Source of the DNA: Alloascoidea africana
Lineage: Eukaryota > Ascomycota > Alloascoideomycetes > Alloascoideales > Alloascoideaceae
Length of the DNA stretch: 64,000 bases
Assembly: GCA_030581615.1 (NCBI GenBank)
Contig: JAKTTT010000001.1
Coordinates: 372,001 to 436,000 of the forward strand
Direction of reading: 5' to 3'
The notes under the pieces were generated by a model. It was not told the DNA's origin. It saw only the letters and a list, made by a program, of their open reading frames with translations, and searched no databases. Each line of letters opens with the position of its first letter. Within the stretch, counting starts at the first letter, position 1. Made by a program: the position numbers and the translations under genes. This document shows, piece by piece, positions 23,728 through 35,012 of the stretch.

Positions 23728-26034
23728 CTTTTCAGGACTTCAAAAAGGCCTACAGTAGAAACTAGAAATACATCATAATACGGAGAATATTTGCTTGGCC
23801 AAGCCGCTTGAGATCTGTTTTGAGAGCTTGTATTTGACTACCATACGCGAATTAATCTGGTACATTTCCTTTGTTGGACTTCCAAGAACGCCAGATAGTA
23901 ATGGGTTTAAACATTCTGAAGATTTAGTCCCGAATCCAGTAGAATGTAAAGAGAGGAGGACACCGGCTGATTTTAGAACTCAAGACGAAAAAAATCAAAA
24001 CTGAAGGCATGCTTTAATTTAGAGATCACAACCAGGCGTGTCTTTCGTGCGCGAAGAAAATGTTGGGTTTCTTTGCTCTCGTTCGCATTTGCTGATATTT
24101 TGACAAGATCTTACGCGCAAGGCTTATTACAAGTCACTTGATGTCGTGAAGGTGAGAGAATTTTCATGAAGTTTCTATCACGTTGGAATTCAGGCAGTTA
24201 GTAAACCCGTTAAATATATAGCTGTGATCAGATTCAAATGTGATGCAAACCTATCTTCTCATTCCCAATTCTGCGAATCAAGTAAATGGCTCATTCTGGC
24301 TAATATTCTTGGTAAGCGTGCTGTGGCTTTGACGGAGTAGCCAGGACAAGCAGTGTTTTCCGAAAGGTTGCTCAAAGCCAAGCTTTTCAAAGTCTCTTAA
24401 AGAACTAGACAATCGGGAGAAGTAAATTGAAGAGAGGAAATTACCCGAAGGTATAACAATGGGTGGACGATGAAATTCACAGTTACGGTTGCAATCATTC
24501 TAACACGGCAAAAAAAACATTTTTTATTTACGTATCAAGTAGAAGATTAGAGGAATATCTAGTATAGTCAAACGGGGCATTCACTAACGTATGGGATTAC
24601 AATCAGGTTGGCCTTTCTCGACTTGGTATGAAAAGAAATGGAGGCCCCTAAACAAACCAAAAAAAATAAAAATTAAAAAAAAAAGTGAACTTTACATTGG
24701 CTTTAATGTGATTATCTCTAAGCATCCACCTTTACTTACTGTAAGTCCATTTGATCTGCTCTTGAACTGTGGCTCATGAGTCGAAAGGGTGAGTGGCAAA
24801 TTACTTACCAAAAGCCTTCATAAAAGATAATTATGAAGCTTATCTTCTCAAAACTGGACCCATCAAGAATCTGTTTTAAGCTAACTCGTCCTCTTTGCAA
24901 CTTGCCTGAACCGCCATCAGGAGAATGAAAAAATAACAAGACCACAATGCAACAGAAAAGAGAAAAAAAAAGAAAAATAAATAGGGAGCAATATCTCTAT
25001 TGACCAGAGGTTGATACCAGCTCACTGAAATTGGTGGTATGTGTAAGCGAATTTGTCCTTCAATAAAGGACGAAAAGATTTTGAACAAGATCTTTCGATA
25101 CCCTCTTTTGAAAATATCTATTATTATTTTTTCCTCTTTCCTTTCACGAACACCCCACGAAAGAATCTAAATTCCGCGATTAGTCCGTTTGTGCTAAATC
25201 TTTTCACGCTAATCCAGGTAAGAAATATCAAGGGAGAGACACTAAACACCCCCGAAAACAATCACTTGAATTCTATGAGTAGCAGAATGGGACATAATCA
25301 ATTTTTTTGGTGATTGTGCTGGAATGAGTGTGTGCCAATGAACAGTTAATCCATTGTTGTTCTTTCTACCTTAGTGGTTAGAGCTGTCATACACAGCTTG
25401 AGAGTATGTTACGAACGCAAACATGAAAATCTGTTTGTCTTTTTCTTTCACTAACTCCGATTTCAGAATGCCATTCAACAGATTGTCAGTGTGTTCTCGC
25501 GATTCCCTAGTTGGCGTGGACAAAAAAGCATACAAATCAGACAATAACCGTTGCAAAACAAAACAAAAACAGAAAACAAATACCACACAAGTGGCTGGCC
25601 ACAATAGCCTTAGTACTGGTCAAGTACCACTTTCCCAGACTCTATGGGCCGTGATCATAGTTGCAACTCAACTATGCCCACTCGGAAACAGAAACGGTAG
25701 ATCTTTATACCCAGTTTGAGTAGGTCAAGGAACCTCAGGGCGAGGCATGTGGCGATAGTGGTTGTCGTTGAGAAATGAGAAAGGCGTTTTAGCTAAATAC
25801 GAAGTACCATTTCTATTTTTTATATCTAAAAAACAAAAAAGACTAATAAAACCAACATCTTTTGTCATATATACTTTTGCTTCTTTCACAAAGCTTTTGT
25901 TGTTGGCGATTCATTAATTCTTGAGGATGATGTGCTTGTGCAAGCCCCTTCAAAGAGAAACAATGAAAGTATCATTAGTCAACAAAAACTAAGCCTCGGC
26001 TCCTTGAATCTACATTGAGACTGCGTTGCTTTTG

Positions 26035-26622
26035 GATTTTCCGTTTTGGTTGCATTTCTGGTTTCCATGTTCGCTTCTATTTTGGTTTCTGACTTGTTAA
26101 AATGAATGATCTACCTTAGGAGCTGGACATTATCAAGAAATCTTCTCATAAGAAGATAAATGAATGTGGTAAAAGTCGATAGGTGATTAACAAACGTGAG
26201 AACCTAGAAAGATGTGCAGGAATGATGGCAAAAAGGCTTATCAATTGAATATAAGTACAAAAGAAGAATGGAGGAAAATGCCTAATGATAAGTCTATGAT
26301 ACAGATTTTTCTTTACGTGAGTAGTTGAATTTTCCTTTTTGATTGCCCTTCTGGTTTCCATTTTGGCGCGCGCCATTTTGATTTCTGGTTTGTGGAAAGG
26401 AATGATTAACCTCAACAGCTGGACATTATCAAAAAATTTGCCGATTCCCATGAGAAGATAGCCGAGACGGAACAAGTTGATATGTGTTTAACAGTCGAAA
26501 ACGCCTGAAAACATGTGCAGTGAGGGTGGCAAAAAGGCTTATTAATTTGGAGTGAAATACAAACACGCTTAGGGGAAAATACCCAATAGTGAGTTTATAA
26601 GCAAGCTTTTTCCTCGAGTAGT
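26035..26622. repeat. diverged tandem duplication, unit about 294 bp
   Basis: Two head-to-tail copies, about 26035-26328 and 26329-26622. Shared ordered blocks include TTCTGGTTTCCAT (26055 and 26349), AGCTGGACATTATCAA, GGCAAAAAGGCTTAT and a closing GAGTAGTT. The second copy carries a perfect 12-bp palindrome, TGGCGCGCGCCA, at 26364-26375 that the first lacks. No sequence relation to the 251-bp repeat was seen. Confidence 0.75.
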
Positions 26623-27270
26623 TAAGGGAGAGGAGAAGAGAATACGGACGAACAAAAATTATGATATTGGAGCAGGAGTCAGTAAAAGTAATTGCAACCG
26701 ACGCTGAAGAAGAAATCTTTTTTCTCAGTAATTGGATAGACTAGTAAAAGAATAGGCAAAGGAAGTTATTGGGTAGAGAGTGACCCAACCATCATCTCTA
26801 TAATCATATATTGGGATATTCCAATAGTGTTGGCAAAGCTCAAAAAAGGGCAGATGCAGTATGGGCGACTTGGGGTTGGAGCATTGATAATAGCTGTAGA
26901 TGTAACTGTTGTTTTTTTCCCTCGTTTTTTTTTCCCCCTTTCCTTACTTGCCAAAAGGTATTTTTTTGGTAGATAGGTGGCAATAACAAAGAATGTTAAT
27001 ACTTGGTATTTATATTCTAAAGGTTGAACTCACCCTGTTTCCCGATTATACATGAACACCCATTCCCTGGATGCAATAAAACCTCCCGCACCGCTTTCTT
27101 GGTAATGTTTCCCTGTTTTCTTTTTCTCCTTTTCTGTTTTCCCTCTTTCCTTTTACCAACTACAGTTTTGAGATTGAAATCCAGATTGAGCTTGATACTG
27201 AGACCGAGATTCAGTTCGAGATCAAGACCTAAATGAATAGTCAGTGTTTTATTCCGTGTTGGATGAGCAA

Positions 27271-27866
27271 ATGCAGCCATCGCAATGTCGACTTCATGTT
27301 TCGCACCATGTTTCGCTTCCTCCTGAAGAAGAAACTGGTATTGCCCAACTGAGAACCACGCATAGGAATCTATGGCTCAATGAGGAAGTAAATCGGGTTT
27401 TCAAACTGCATTTGCATGTGAAATTTCATCTTGGACATAAAAGAAGCGATAGAAGATTTGAAAAGGCTTTCAAAATGTCTAGCGGGGCGGGGGAGGAAAA
27501 CAGAGTTTTGCTCGAAAGATGCTCGGGAAGAATAGTAGAACAACATGAAAACATCGACAAAATACCCCCATGTTTAGTGAAAACAGACTATGCGATGGAC
27601 AAGCGAGGAATCGGTTTACATGTAAGGTATGTATGATGCTTACTGGGATTGGAGATATCCAGGGGGATTGAAAAGAAAGATTGAAAAAGTGTTAATTGGT
27701 TCTCTATTCTAACTCCACTGCGATTGCGTGTGTCTGATTGCACAATTCTAGCTATTTTTCTCCCTTCTATCGATTTACAAACACGACTAGAAACAGTCGG
27801 ATCTGGGTTTTATCCGGCCGGTACAAAAGGACAGATTTACACCGCGGTGGCTGCTTTTGCCTTTAG
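27271..27866 (+). CDS. candidate two-exon gene, unknown product
   Basis: Not recognised. An ATG at 27271 opens a frame of 118 codons plus two bases that ends at a consensus GTATGT donor (intron from 27627). A TCTAAC branch-point block lies at 27708-27713 and a TTCTAG acceptor at 27746-27751. Reading on from 27752 stays open for 38 codons to a TAG at 27866, giving 156 residues (start MQPSQCRLHVSHHV, end TDLHRGGCFCL). All three splice signals match those of the confident genes in this window. No domain, signal peptide or membrane segment is visible, and the codon content is not distinctive. A chance frame is quite possible. Confidence 0.28.
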
Positions 27867-29297
27867 CTTTAGTCATATCGATCACACAGAGCTTTCCACA
27901 AGTGTCTAGAACCGTCCAAACCTCCTCAGAAGACCGGGGGTTTAGAAGAGAACGAGAACGACTCTTAGTTGCTGTGTAATTGACAGAAGATCCGTAGCAC
28001 AGGCAGAAACTTGTAAAAATGTTCAAACTATCGGGATGAAACGATTATCCCGAACACTCTAGCCCCGGTCATCCATCCACAGTACGAGTGAGAACTCTTC
28101 CTCCCATGCTTCTTCTAATTTCGCAAAACCAGATTGAAAAAGACGAAGGAGCGTAGAAGAAAAGAATACTGGGGTTCTGGAAAACTGTCCAGGGGGTAAA
28201 CTGGTGGGTGACGGTGATTAAGAATCGATAGTCAACACCAAAATCCTCTGTTGATTTTCTTCCAACACTCTTTTTCAGAGTCCATGCACACTACAAGATC
28301 TAGAAAGAAAGAGAACTGGCAAACACCTATGTATCCTATTATTAATTACGATATTTTTTTGGTTTTCATGCTGTAATTGCTTGAACAAAAAAGTATAATG
28401 CCTCTACTTCAACGTTTAGACCCACATCTGGGAGCATCCACTTACATCTGGTTTTCTATCTAGCGATTAATAATATAGACCTGGCGTGGGCAATGTCCAG
28501 GTTCAAGGAACAAGGGTCAATCAATCAACGAATTACCTCATTGCGGTTTTTTATTTTATTTATTCGATGGAATTGGAGAGTGAATAATACCGTAGCTGAT
28601 CACAATCAATCAGTATGTGTTACGATAATGCACGATGCAAACGGTTAGAAGGTCAAGGACAAGGATCAGGATCCGACCAAACTCTGAATAAGGACGTGGA
28701 GCAGGGATTTAAGCATGGATATTTGAGAAAAAAGCTGGCGAGCGTTTTAGCATCAGGCCAATTGGCAATTTTTGAGGCTGGACACCTTTTTTTTTGTTTG
28801 TTTAATTCGGAGTATTTGGGTGATGACAATAGAAAGCAAACATTTAGTACCTCAAAGGTTGGCCGACTGTGTAAAAACAAGAGGAGTTGGTTCTGTTTGT
28901 TCAACATCGGGGGCTGCATTGTACTAGGAGAGAAAAAGAGCCATGAGTAAAAGCGCTGAATGTGTGCCGATAATGTTAGATCTCTATTGCCGTTAATTCC
29001 TTGCAACTATGCTATACGGTATTAAATCAAGAGAGACTTGTTTTAAATGGAGGATATATCGCCATCAGATAGTTAGACGAAAAAAGAAAACTTGAAAAAA
29101 ACGTAAAAAACGTAAAAACGTAAGCTTGAGCATTCTGGACTTGCTAGGATAATTTATTGCCAAGTCAATGTAAGAGAGAGGGAAAAAAGATAAAATACAG
29201 CATAGGTACAAGTGTAAAAGTGTAGAGGTGAGGGAGCGGATGTAACGAAAGACTTCCTTCTTCTTTTTTTTTTCGTACTCTTCCATCGACATGGATC

Positions 29298-29352
29298 AAG
29301 GCAAGGCAAGGCAAGGCAAAGCGAGGCAAAGCAGGGACGGGCAGGGATGGGC
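29298..29352. repeat. short GGCAA-type tandem repeat
   Basis: A decayed pentamer array built on GGCAA/GGCAG variants in non-coding DNA, next to frames on both strands that are composed of it. It is one of several low-complexity arrays between 27 and 37 kb. Confidence 0.6.
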
Positions 29353-32059
29353 AGAACTCGGCCCTAATGCTGAAACCATCTACATGTAACGGGACACTAC
29401 AAGCTTTAATGTGTTTATCGGAAACGACAGTGGTTGCAAGGTCTGAAGAATAAATAGCCTTAGCTTTTGGAAGCATCTTCGAATCAACCTTCCAAGCTTG
29501 TTTCTTTTTCCTTCCAGACAGCCACAACAGCCTGGAAAAACTCAGTTTTTGGTTTCGTTGGATCTTCTGACATGGGTGTCCTCCGTTCAACTTACGCCTC
29601 ACGTTTCACGAGCAATGAGCAAGGGCAAGAGCTTGAACTTGAACTTGAGGATGGGTGGGCGTGGCTGTCGGGGACTAAGAACGTTGCAGCGGAAATAGAG
29701 ATGGTGAGGACCCAATTGCAAACCTTTCGGTAACATTTACTGTCGGGGGATTATACTCTTTTTTTCTTTTTTCTTCTTTTTGTTTTTCTTTTGGCTTCTA
29801 CATGGAGTTGTTTTTGTTCTGCTCCCTATCAGAAATGTTTTTTTTTAGTATTCTTCGAGCCCCCTGTGGCAAAGCAAAGCCAAAACTCTGCTGGTGCCAC
29901 TGTCGGTGCTGTTGGTGTTGCTGCTGATCTGGAATTGTGCGAAACCTCCTTTCTTAGCGATCAATCACTAATGGTAAGCGCCAAGTCAAGCAAAGTGAAT
30001 GAATAGGTGGATCAAAAGCTCGCAAGTTTGTTCAATGTTTACTGCAGAGGTGTGGCAAACAACAAAAATTGAGGAAAAAGATGATGATGATCGGAAAAGG
30101 TTGCTCATTTAACCACCAAACATGGAAAAGCAGACACTTTGGACAATCATCATCATCATCTTTTTCCATATCCCAATTGACACAGACCACAACTATAGAC
30201 ACGTAAAAAGGTACACACGGTGCGCTAGAAAGAGATCCAGCCTGACAGACAGACGCCTATCTTTTTCCTTCCCCTCGCTGCTAAAAGATTTACAACACAC
30301 ATGTTTTTACCATTCCTCTCGCTCTCTCGCGAATTGAAATCTTCAAAGCCGGGACCCTAGACCCGAGAGGCCCCAAAACAAAAAAATAAAAAAAGGGAAA
30401 TGGGACACTGGAAAGTTCAGGACCAGGGGACAAAATCAAATTGCTGTTCTTTTTTTTTTTTTTTTTTTGTTCTTGGAAACAAAAAAAACTATACGAGGTA
30501 TTGTAAACTACGTGGAGTCCACCACTGCCTGTCACCACAGTTAAACCGTTCCCACAGTTTACAAACGGGAGCTGCACAGTTTTTTCCATTTTGTACCTAA
30601 AAGAGTATAAATAACTTGCTAGAGACGCACGCCTGTACACGTGATACAATCTTACCTTTTGTCCTTTTGTACCGCTTTGCAAAGAGGTCCAAGATGGAGA
30701 GAGACTTGAAGATTTGAAGGGCTTTTGGGAGGGAGTAAGACCAATGATCGGGTAAAGAGCAGTTACAGATTATGAGGTGAGTGCAAGTGTGAGTACAAAG
30801 TGCAGACTATCTGTTTGCGACACGACACAATACAAATGGATCTGAAATAGATCAATGCACCAGCACAGCATCTTGCTCAACAACAATAAAAGAAAAAGCC
30901 TAAAGCAATATTGGATTCTGTTCTTTCTTCTGCTGGTATTCTTTTTTTGCGAGTTAAAACTTTGTTTGGAAAATCGACCGACTATTTGCCAGTTACGTGA
31001 AGACCAAGGAGAGATTGTTGATAGCCGTTCTCTTCACCTCTGGCATGAGAGAGCAATAAAGAAGTAATAGTGTAACCACGTTGCACAAACTGGCTTTACC
31101 TTTTTTCTTTTGCAAAATTGGAATTTCACGAAGACAATTCTAGCTCATGATGACTGATGATTCATCATCTTTCTTCAATTCGTCTGTTCATGTTGGACAA
31201 ATCACTTTCCTTCCCCTTTCCCCTTTCCCAGCCGCATATTACCCGGCCTCCTTCCACACACACCTCTACACCCAAACTGGGTAAGCAGAGATCCTCATGG
31301 AAACAAGTGCATCCCCGGACTTTTCAGCATGTACCCGGTTTTAGAAACTCATTTCCATTCAATGACAAAAAGTATAGATATGCACAAATACATTGTTTTT
31401 GTTTTGTTTTGTTTTTGTTTTTTTCAAGAGAGCTTGATAAAGGGACAGATAAAAGCGCGTCAAAAAAAAAAATATCAAAGTCATTCAAAAACTGTAGGTT
31501 ATAAACAATAAAATAGCACACTAGTAGTGGGTGATAGATTATGGGGGATAAATCTAAGAAACAGCACATTCAATCAATAATAACAAACGGCAAAATCCAG
31601 CAATAAAACAGATTAGAAGAAACCGTAGTTATCAAAACACAACATGTATATATATAAGTTATATATATAAAGGAAAAACCAAGAAGAATTGTACACATTT
31701 TTCTCATTCTTTTTTTTTTTTCATTTTTTTTTCTCTGCTTGAGCAAACAAACAAGCAAGAGAAATGGGGCGGGCGAGGCACTTGCACATCTCAAAAGACG
31801 GGGTCAAAAATCAAAACTTAACAATGGGAGGGCTTTCAAAACAAGAGATACAATGAAAATGGAGAGTGGCACCAGACACATTAAGGCAGTTTGAGTGTTA
31901 CACTTTGTAAGTGCCAAGTTATGAATCAGAAGTTAAGAGTAAGAATAAGAGTTAAGAATAATAATAATAATAATAAAACTCGCCATTTGAGATTGTCCTG
32001 AAAGCAGACTTTACTGTTCGCATGTCATTCAGGAATTGTTTCTTGTCATATCGAGTCGC

Positions 32060-32195
32060 CATCGTTGCTATCGTCGTTATCGTCGTCGTCGTCGTCATTG
32101 TCGTCATCAGATCAAATATTCTCATAGCGTTGCCATTGCCATTGCCATTGCCATTGCCATTACTATTGCTACTGTTATTGTTATTGTTATTGCTC
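32060..32195. repeat. trinucleotide and hexanucleotide microsatellites
   Basis: GTC/GTT triplets at about 32060-32105 are followed by a CATTGC hexamer array from about 32129 and TTATTG-type units to about 32195. They lie directly 3' of the pogo-like gene. The frames they create on the plus strand are artefacts of the repeat. Confidence 0.8.
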
Positions 32196-32276
32196 AGGAC
32201 TTTTTGTCGTTTCTTTCAATGCTGTATTTTCTTGTACTCTTGTTCTTCTGTGCTGGCGCTACCCGCCACGCATTGA

Positions 32277-34514
32277 TCAAAATTCCTGATAATCGTTGCC
32301 AAGATTGAAATACGTAAAACTTTCGTCGTGAGCCTGTTGCTGTTGCTGCTGTTGCTGCTGCTGCCGTTGATTCTGATGCTGGTCTTCTTGATCTGGATCT
32401 TGTTCTTGCGCCAATTGGTGCTGCGGATCTGCTCCATGCATGAGATGGTGGTGCTGCAAAAGAACAGACTGCTGTGCCGGATGGGGAGAGAGATGAAGGT
32501 CGCTCGGCCGCGACGAGCCGGGCATCCCATGAAGCGGCTGCGATGCTTGGAGAAGAAGATGGTGCGGATGAGGATGCTGGTGCTGGTGTATCTGATGATG
32601 GTGCGCGTGTTCGCTCATGAGGGCCGAGTCCATTGCACCGCTCATGTGCAACTGCTGGGGCTGCACAGGGTCCATGTAGCCGCCATGGCCGTGGGCATGG
32701 CCGTGGGCCTGGCTGAGGCCGTGGTTTAGCGACCCGTGAAGGTGCTGGCTGGAGGCAGCAGCAGCGGCAGCGGCAGCGGAAGCGGCAGCGGCGTTGGTGT
32801 TGGCGAGTCTGTCGGCCTCAAACGGAATCAGGCCAGCAATTCTCCACCGGGCCTCGATTTTCTCCTTTGAAAAGGCAAGCTTGCGAGCGTTTCCCAGAGT
32901 AGTGAGCCATTCCTGTTTGCTGACTCTGTAGCCGCTCGTCTGCAACGCGGACGCAAAGTATGAATCAAAGGATTCGAAAGAGGAAAGCTTCAAAGGCTGG
33001 ACGAGATGTGAAATACGGTATGGGATTCTCAGAAAGAAGATTTTATTTTGGATGCAAAGTTCGAAAAACTCAAGCTTCATGTTGGAGTCGAAAAGAATCA
33101 GCCGTATGTTGTTGGAGCCGTTAGTATCAGATCCAGATCCAGATCCAGATCCAGATCCAGATCCTGTGCTTGTGCTTGTGCTAGTACTTGTGCCAGAACT
33201 CGAGCTCCCACTACCACTTCCACTTCCACTTCCACCACCGCTACTGCTACTGCTGCTCAAATTGCTTGGGTCTTGACTGAGGTGCTCGTTGAAAATGACA
33301 TCGAACCAATGTGTAGGCACGCCAGAGTTCCCCCAACCTTTGACACTGGCCACAAACATCCAGTCCGAGCTGGAGGTTTTGGGAAGCCAATTCGGAAGCA
33401 CTGTCAGGTTATTGAAAATAATATAAGGAACAAGCGTGTCTCCATTACCCGATATGCACTCCACAACAGTCAGATTCTCCCTTTTACTCTTTCTCGTGGA
33501 GGTTGGAGCTGGCGGCGCGCTTGTGGTCACGCTGAACTGGGTCGTTAGCGGGTTGATCATAGAGCCTGGGAGTGCACTTTGGACAGATCCAGTGCGGTCA
33601 TTACTATTACGAAGATGCGAGGGATTCTTGACATTGTTGTTGCTGATTTTCAGGTTTGATGGGATTGAAACATTGTTGTTGTTATTCACATTTGAAAGAG
33701 ATCCAAGTGTCGTGCTTGATGTCGATGTCGAAATTGAGTTCGAGGAGCTTGCTGAATTCGAAGAGGATGAACTTGAGCCCGATGTAGAGGCTGAACTGCT
33801 CGAGCTTGGATGGTTTATCGATGAAGAAGGTATTGTTGTATTAAGATTATTGTTACTGGCATTATCTGTGTTGTTATTAGTACTGTTCGAATTGTTACCA
33901 CCTGTACTCTGAGGGTCGGAAACATGTTCAGAGGAGTAAACAATACTCCAATTACCCGCGGTTTCACGAATGGAAAAGTTGATTTCGCTCAGATTGTAAA
34001 TGTTTTTCTTTTTGATTTTGTACCTCTGTATCAGGTCCGAATAGGCACAATAAAACTGATGGAGTAGCTCGGAATCAGAGCACTTTTGCTTTTTTTTTTC
34101 CAGAGCAGTGACCACAATGCCCTTGAGCTGGGTATGTCTTGTGAAAAAGCGGTTGATCCAATGCTGACCAAGAGCTCTGGTCGTGCTCACGTCCTCGCGA
34201 ATGTCGCCGGACTTTCTTCGCATGATTTCGATCGCGAATCCCTTCACCTCCTCGTATGAGACCTGATAGCCCGCGAGTCCCAATTGTGTGATGACCTCTA
34301 CGAGACGACCCTCTTCGTTTTCGGACAGAAGCTGGCTATGTGCAATGGCCTTGCGGTGGGATTTGTGGTTGTATCTGATCCGGCCAAATAGTGTGCTGTA
34401 AGGGACGTTGTTCATGGTGGCTGCCTCCTTGATGGACTTGTACTTACCGGAACGGATCTCTTCCTCTGCGCGTGTCAAAGAGGCCTGTTCGTCCTCCGAC
34501 AGTCTTCGAGACAT
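32277..34514 (-). CDS. domesticated pogo/CENP-B-like transposase protein
   Basis: A 745-residue uninterrupted frame from an ATG at 34514. Order: a Psq-type helix-turn-helix (residues 1-50, SIKEAATMNNVPYSTLFGRI), a CENP-B-type HTH (about 65-130, GLAGYQVSYEEVKGFA to GQHWINRFFTRH), then a DDE_1 transposase core. Core landmarks: NLSEINF at 174-180, where active pogo enzymes have N-x-DE-x-G; NLTVVECISGNGD and WMFVASVKGWGNSGVPTHWF; LILFDSN at about 472-478; and HLVQPLKLSSF at 503-513, where the third acid is expected at K509. Two of three catalytic acids are therefore replaced (S176, K509), while D476 remains. Ser/Asn-rich and Gly-Ser/Ser-Thr dipeptide runs are inserted at about 205-330 and 418-465. 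The C-terminus has poly-Ala, His-rich and Gln-rich stretches. No flanking inverted repeats were seen. It is best read as a host DNA-binding protein, like CENP-B, fission yeast Abp1 or yeast Pdc2, with unknown role. Confidence 0.85.
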   Translation of the reverse strand: MSRRLSEDEQASLTRAEEEIRSGKYKSIKEAATMNNVPYSTLFGRIRYNHKSHRKAIAHSQLLSENEEGRLVEVITQLGLAGYQVSYEEVKGFAIEIMRRKSGDIREDVSTTRALGQHWINRFFTRHTQLKGIVVTALEKKKQKCSDSELLHQFYCAYSDLIQRYKIKKKNIYNLSEINFSIRETAGNWSIVYSSEHVSDPQSTGGNNSNSTNNNTDNASNNNLNTTIPSSSINHPSSSSSASTSGSSSSSSNSASSSNSISTSTSSTTLGSLSNVNNNNNVSIPSNLKISNNNVKNPSHLRNSNDRTGSVQSALPGSMINPLTTQFSVTTSAPPAPTSTRKSKRENLTVVECISGNGDTLVPYIIFNNLTVLPNWLPKTSSSDWMFVASVKGWGNSGVPTHWFDVIFNEHLSQDPSNLSSSSSSGGGSGSGSGSGSSSSGTSTSTSTSTGSGSGSGSGSGSDTNGSNNIRLILFDSNMKLEFFELCIQNKIFFLRIPYRISHLVQPLKLSSFESFDSYFASALQTSGYRVSKQEWLTTLGNARKLAFSKEKIEARWRIAGLIPFEADRLANTNAAAASAAAAAAAASSQHLHGSLNHGLSQAHGHAHGHGGYMDPVQPQQLHMSGAMDSALMSEHAHHHQIHQHQHPHPHHLLLQASQPLHGMPGSSRPSDLHLSPHPAQQSVLLQHHHLMHGADPQHQLAQEQDPDQEDQHQNQRQQQQQQQQQQAHDESFTYFNLGNDYQEF

Positions 34515-34749
34515 ATGGAAGGGGTGTAATCACAGACCGGAGCGGTGGTGGGGGAGGGAAAAGAAGAAAGAAGAAGAAGAAGAAAAAGAAGAAAGAAGAG
34601 GAAGAAGAGGAAGAAGAGAAAAGCGACGTGAGAATGTGAAAACACGATCGATCGGCCGCGTTGGTTGGAGCTGGATGCCCGAGAAGCTGGCGGCAGAGAC
34701 AGAGGTCACCGCCTATACAATACGGCTGGGCTGTTTGTTTTGTAATTGC

Positions 34750-35012
34750 ACTTTGCCTTTGCCTTTGCCTTTGCCTTTGCACTTTGCACTTTGCACTTTG
34801 CACACTTTGCACTTTTTGCACTTTTTGCACTTTTTGCACTTTTCGCGTTCTGGCTCGTCGCGCTTTGCAGTTTGCAGTTTGTATTCCCACCGGCTGGAGA
34901 ATTTCGCTTCACGCTTTTCGTTTTTCGTTTTTCGTTTTTCGTTTTTTCGCTTTTCGCTTTTTGCCCTTTGCCTTTTGCTTTTACTTTTGCTTTTGCTTTT
35001 GCTTTTGCTCTT
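34750..35012. repeat. TTTGCC / TTTGCA / TTTTCG / TTTTGC tandem arrays
   Basis: Successive arrays of related T-rich units: TTTGCC and TTTGCA units of period 6 to 8 at about 34750-34843, then TTTTTCG-type units at about 34914-34958 and TTTTGC hexamers at about 34976-35012. Units change along the block while a TTTxC core is kept, suggesting repeated slippage and homogenisation. Confidence 0.8.

Larger units (their letters stand above)
20591..32276. other. 11.7-kb region with no confident gene
   Basis: No frame here resembles a known family. The left part (20.6-26 kb) is AT-rich. The right part (27-32 kb) is mixed and contains polypyrimidine tracts, decayed period-6 repeats (for example 27172-27232) and poly-T/poly-A runs. 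Two tandem duplications lie at 23229-23727 and 26035-26622. Weak coding candidates are listed at 27271-27866 and in the findings. The region could be regulatory DNA, host non-coding RNA genes, or have a chromosomal role such as a centromere or origin; the sequence alone does not decide. Confidence 0.5.

Noticed and set aside
26361-26380. GC palindrome as a transposon terminus or restriction-type site
   Set aside because: It occurs in only one of the two tandem copies and has no partner element nearby.
31630-31680. TATATA-rich stretch as a promoter
   Set aside because: No gene start follows at a plausible distance; it is ordinary AT-rich low-complexity DNA.
33048-33912. Plus-strand frames opposite the pogo-like gene
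   Set aside because: They consist of repeats mirrored from Gly-Ser, Ser-Thr and Asn/Ser-rich coding DNA and lack independent family features.
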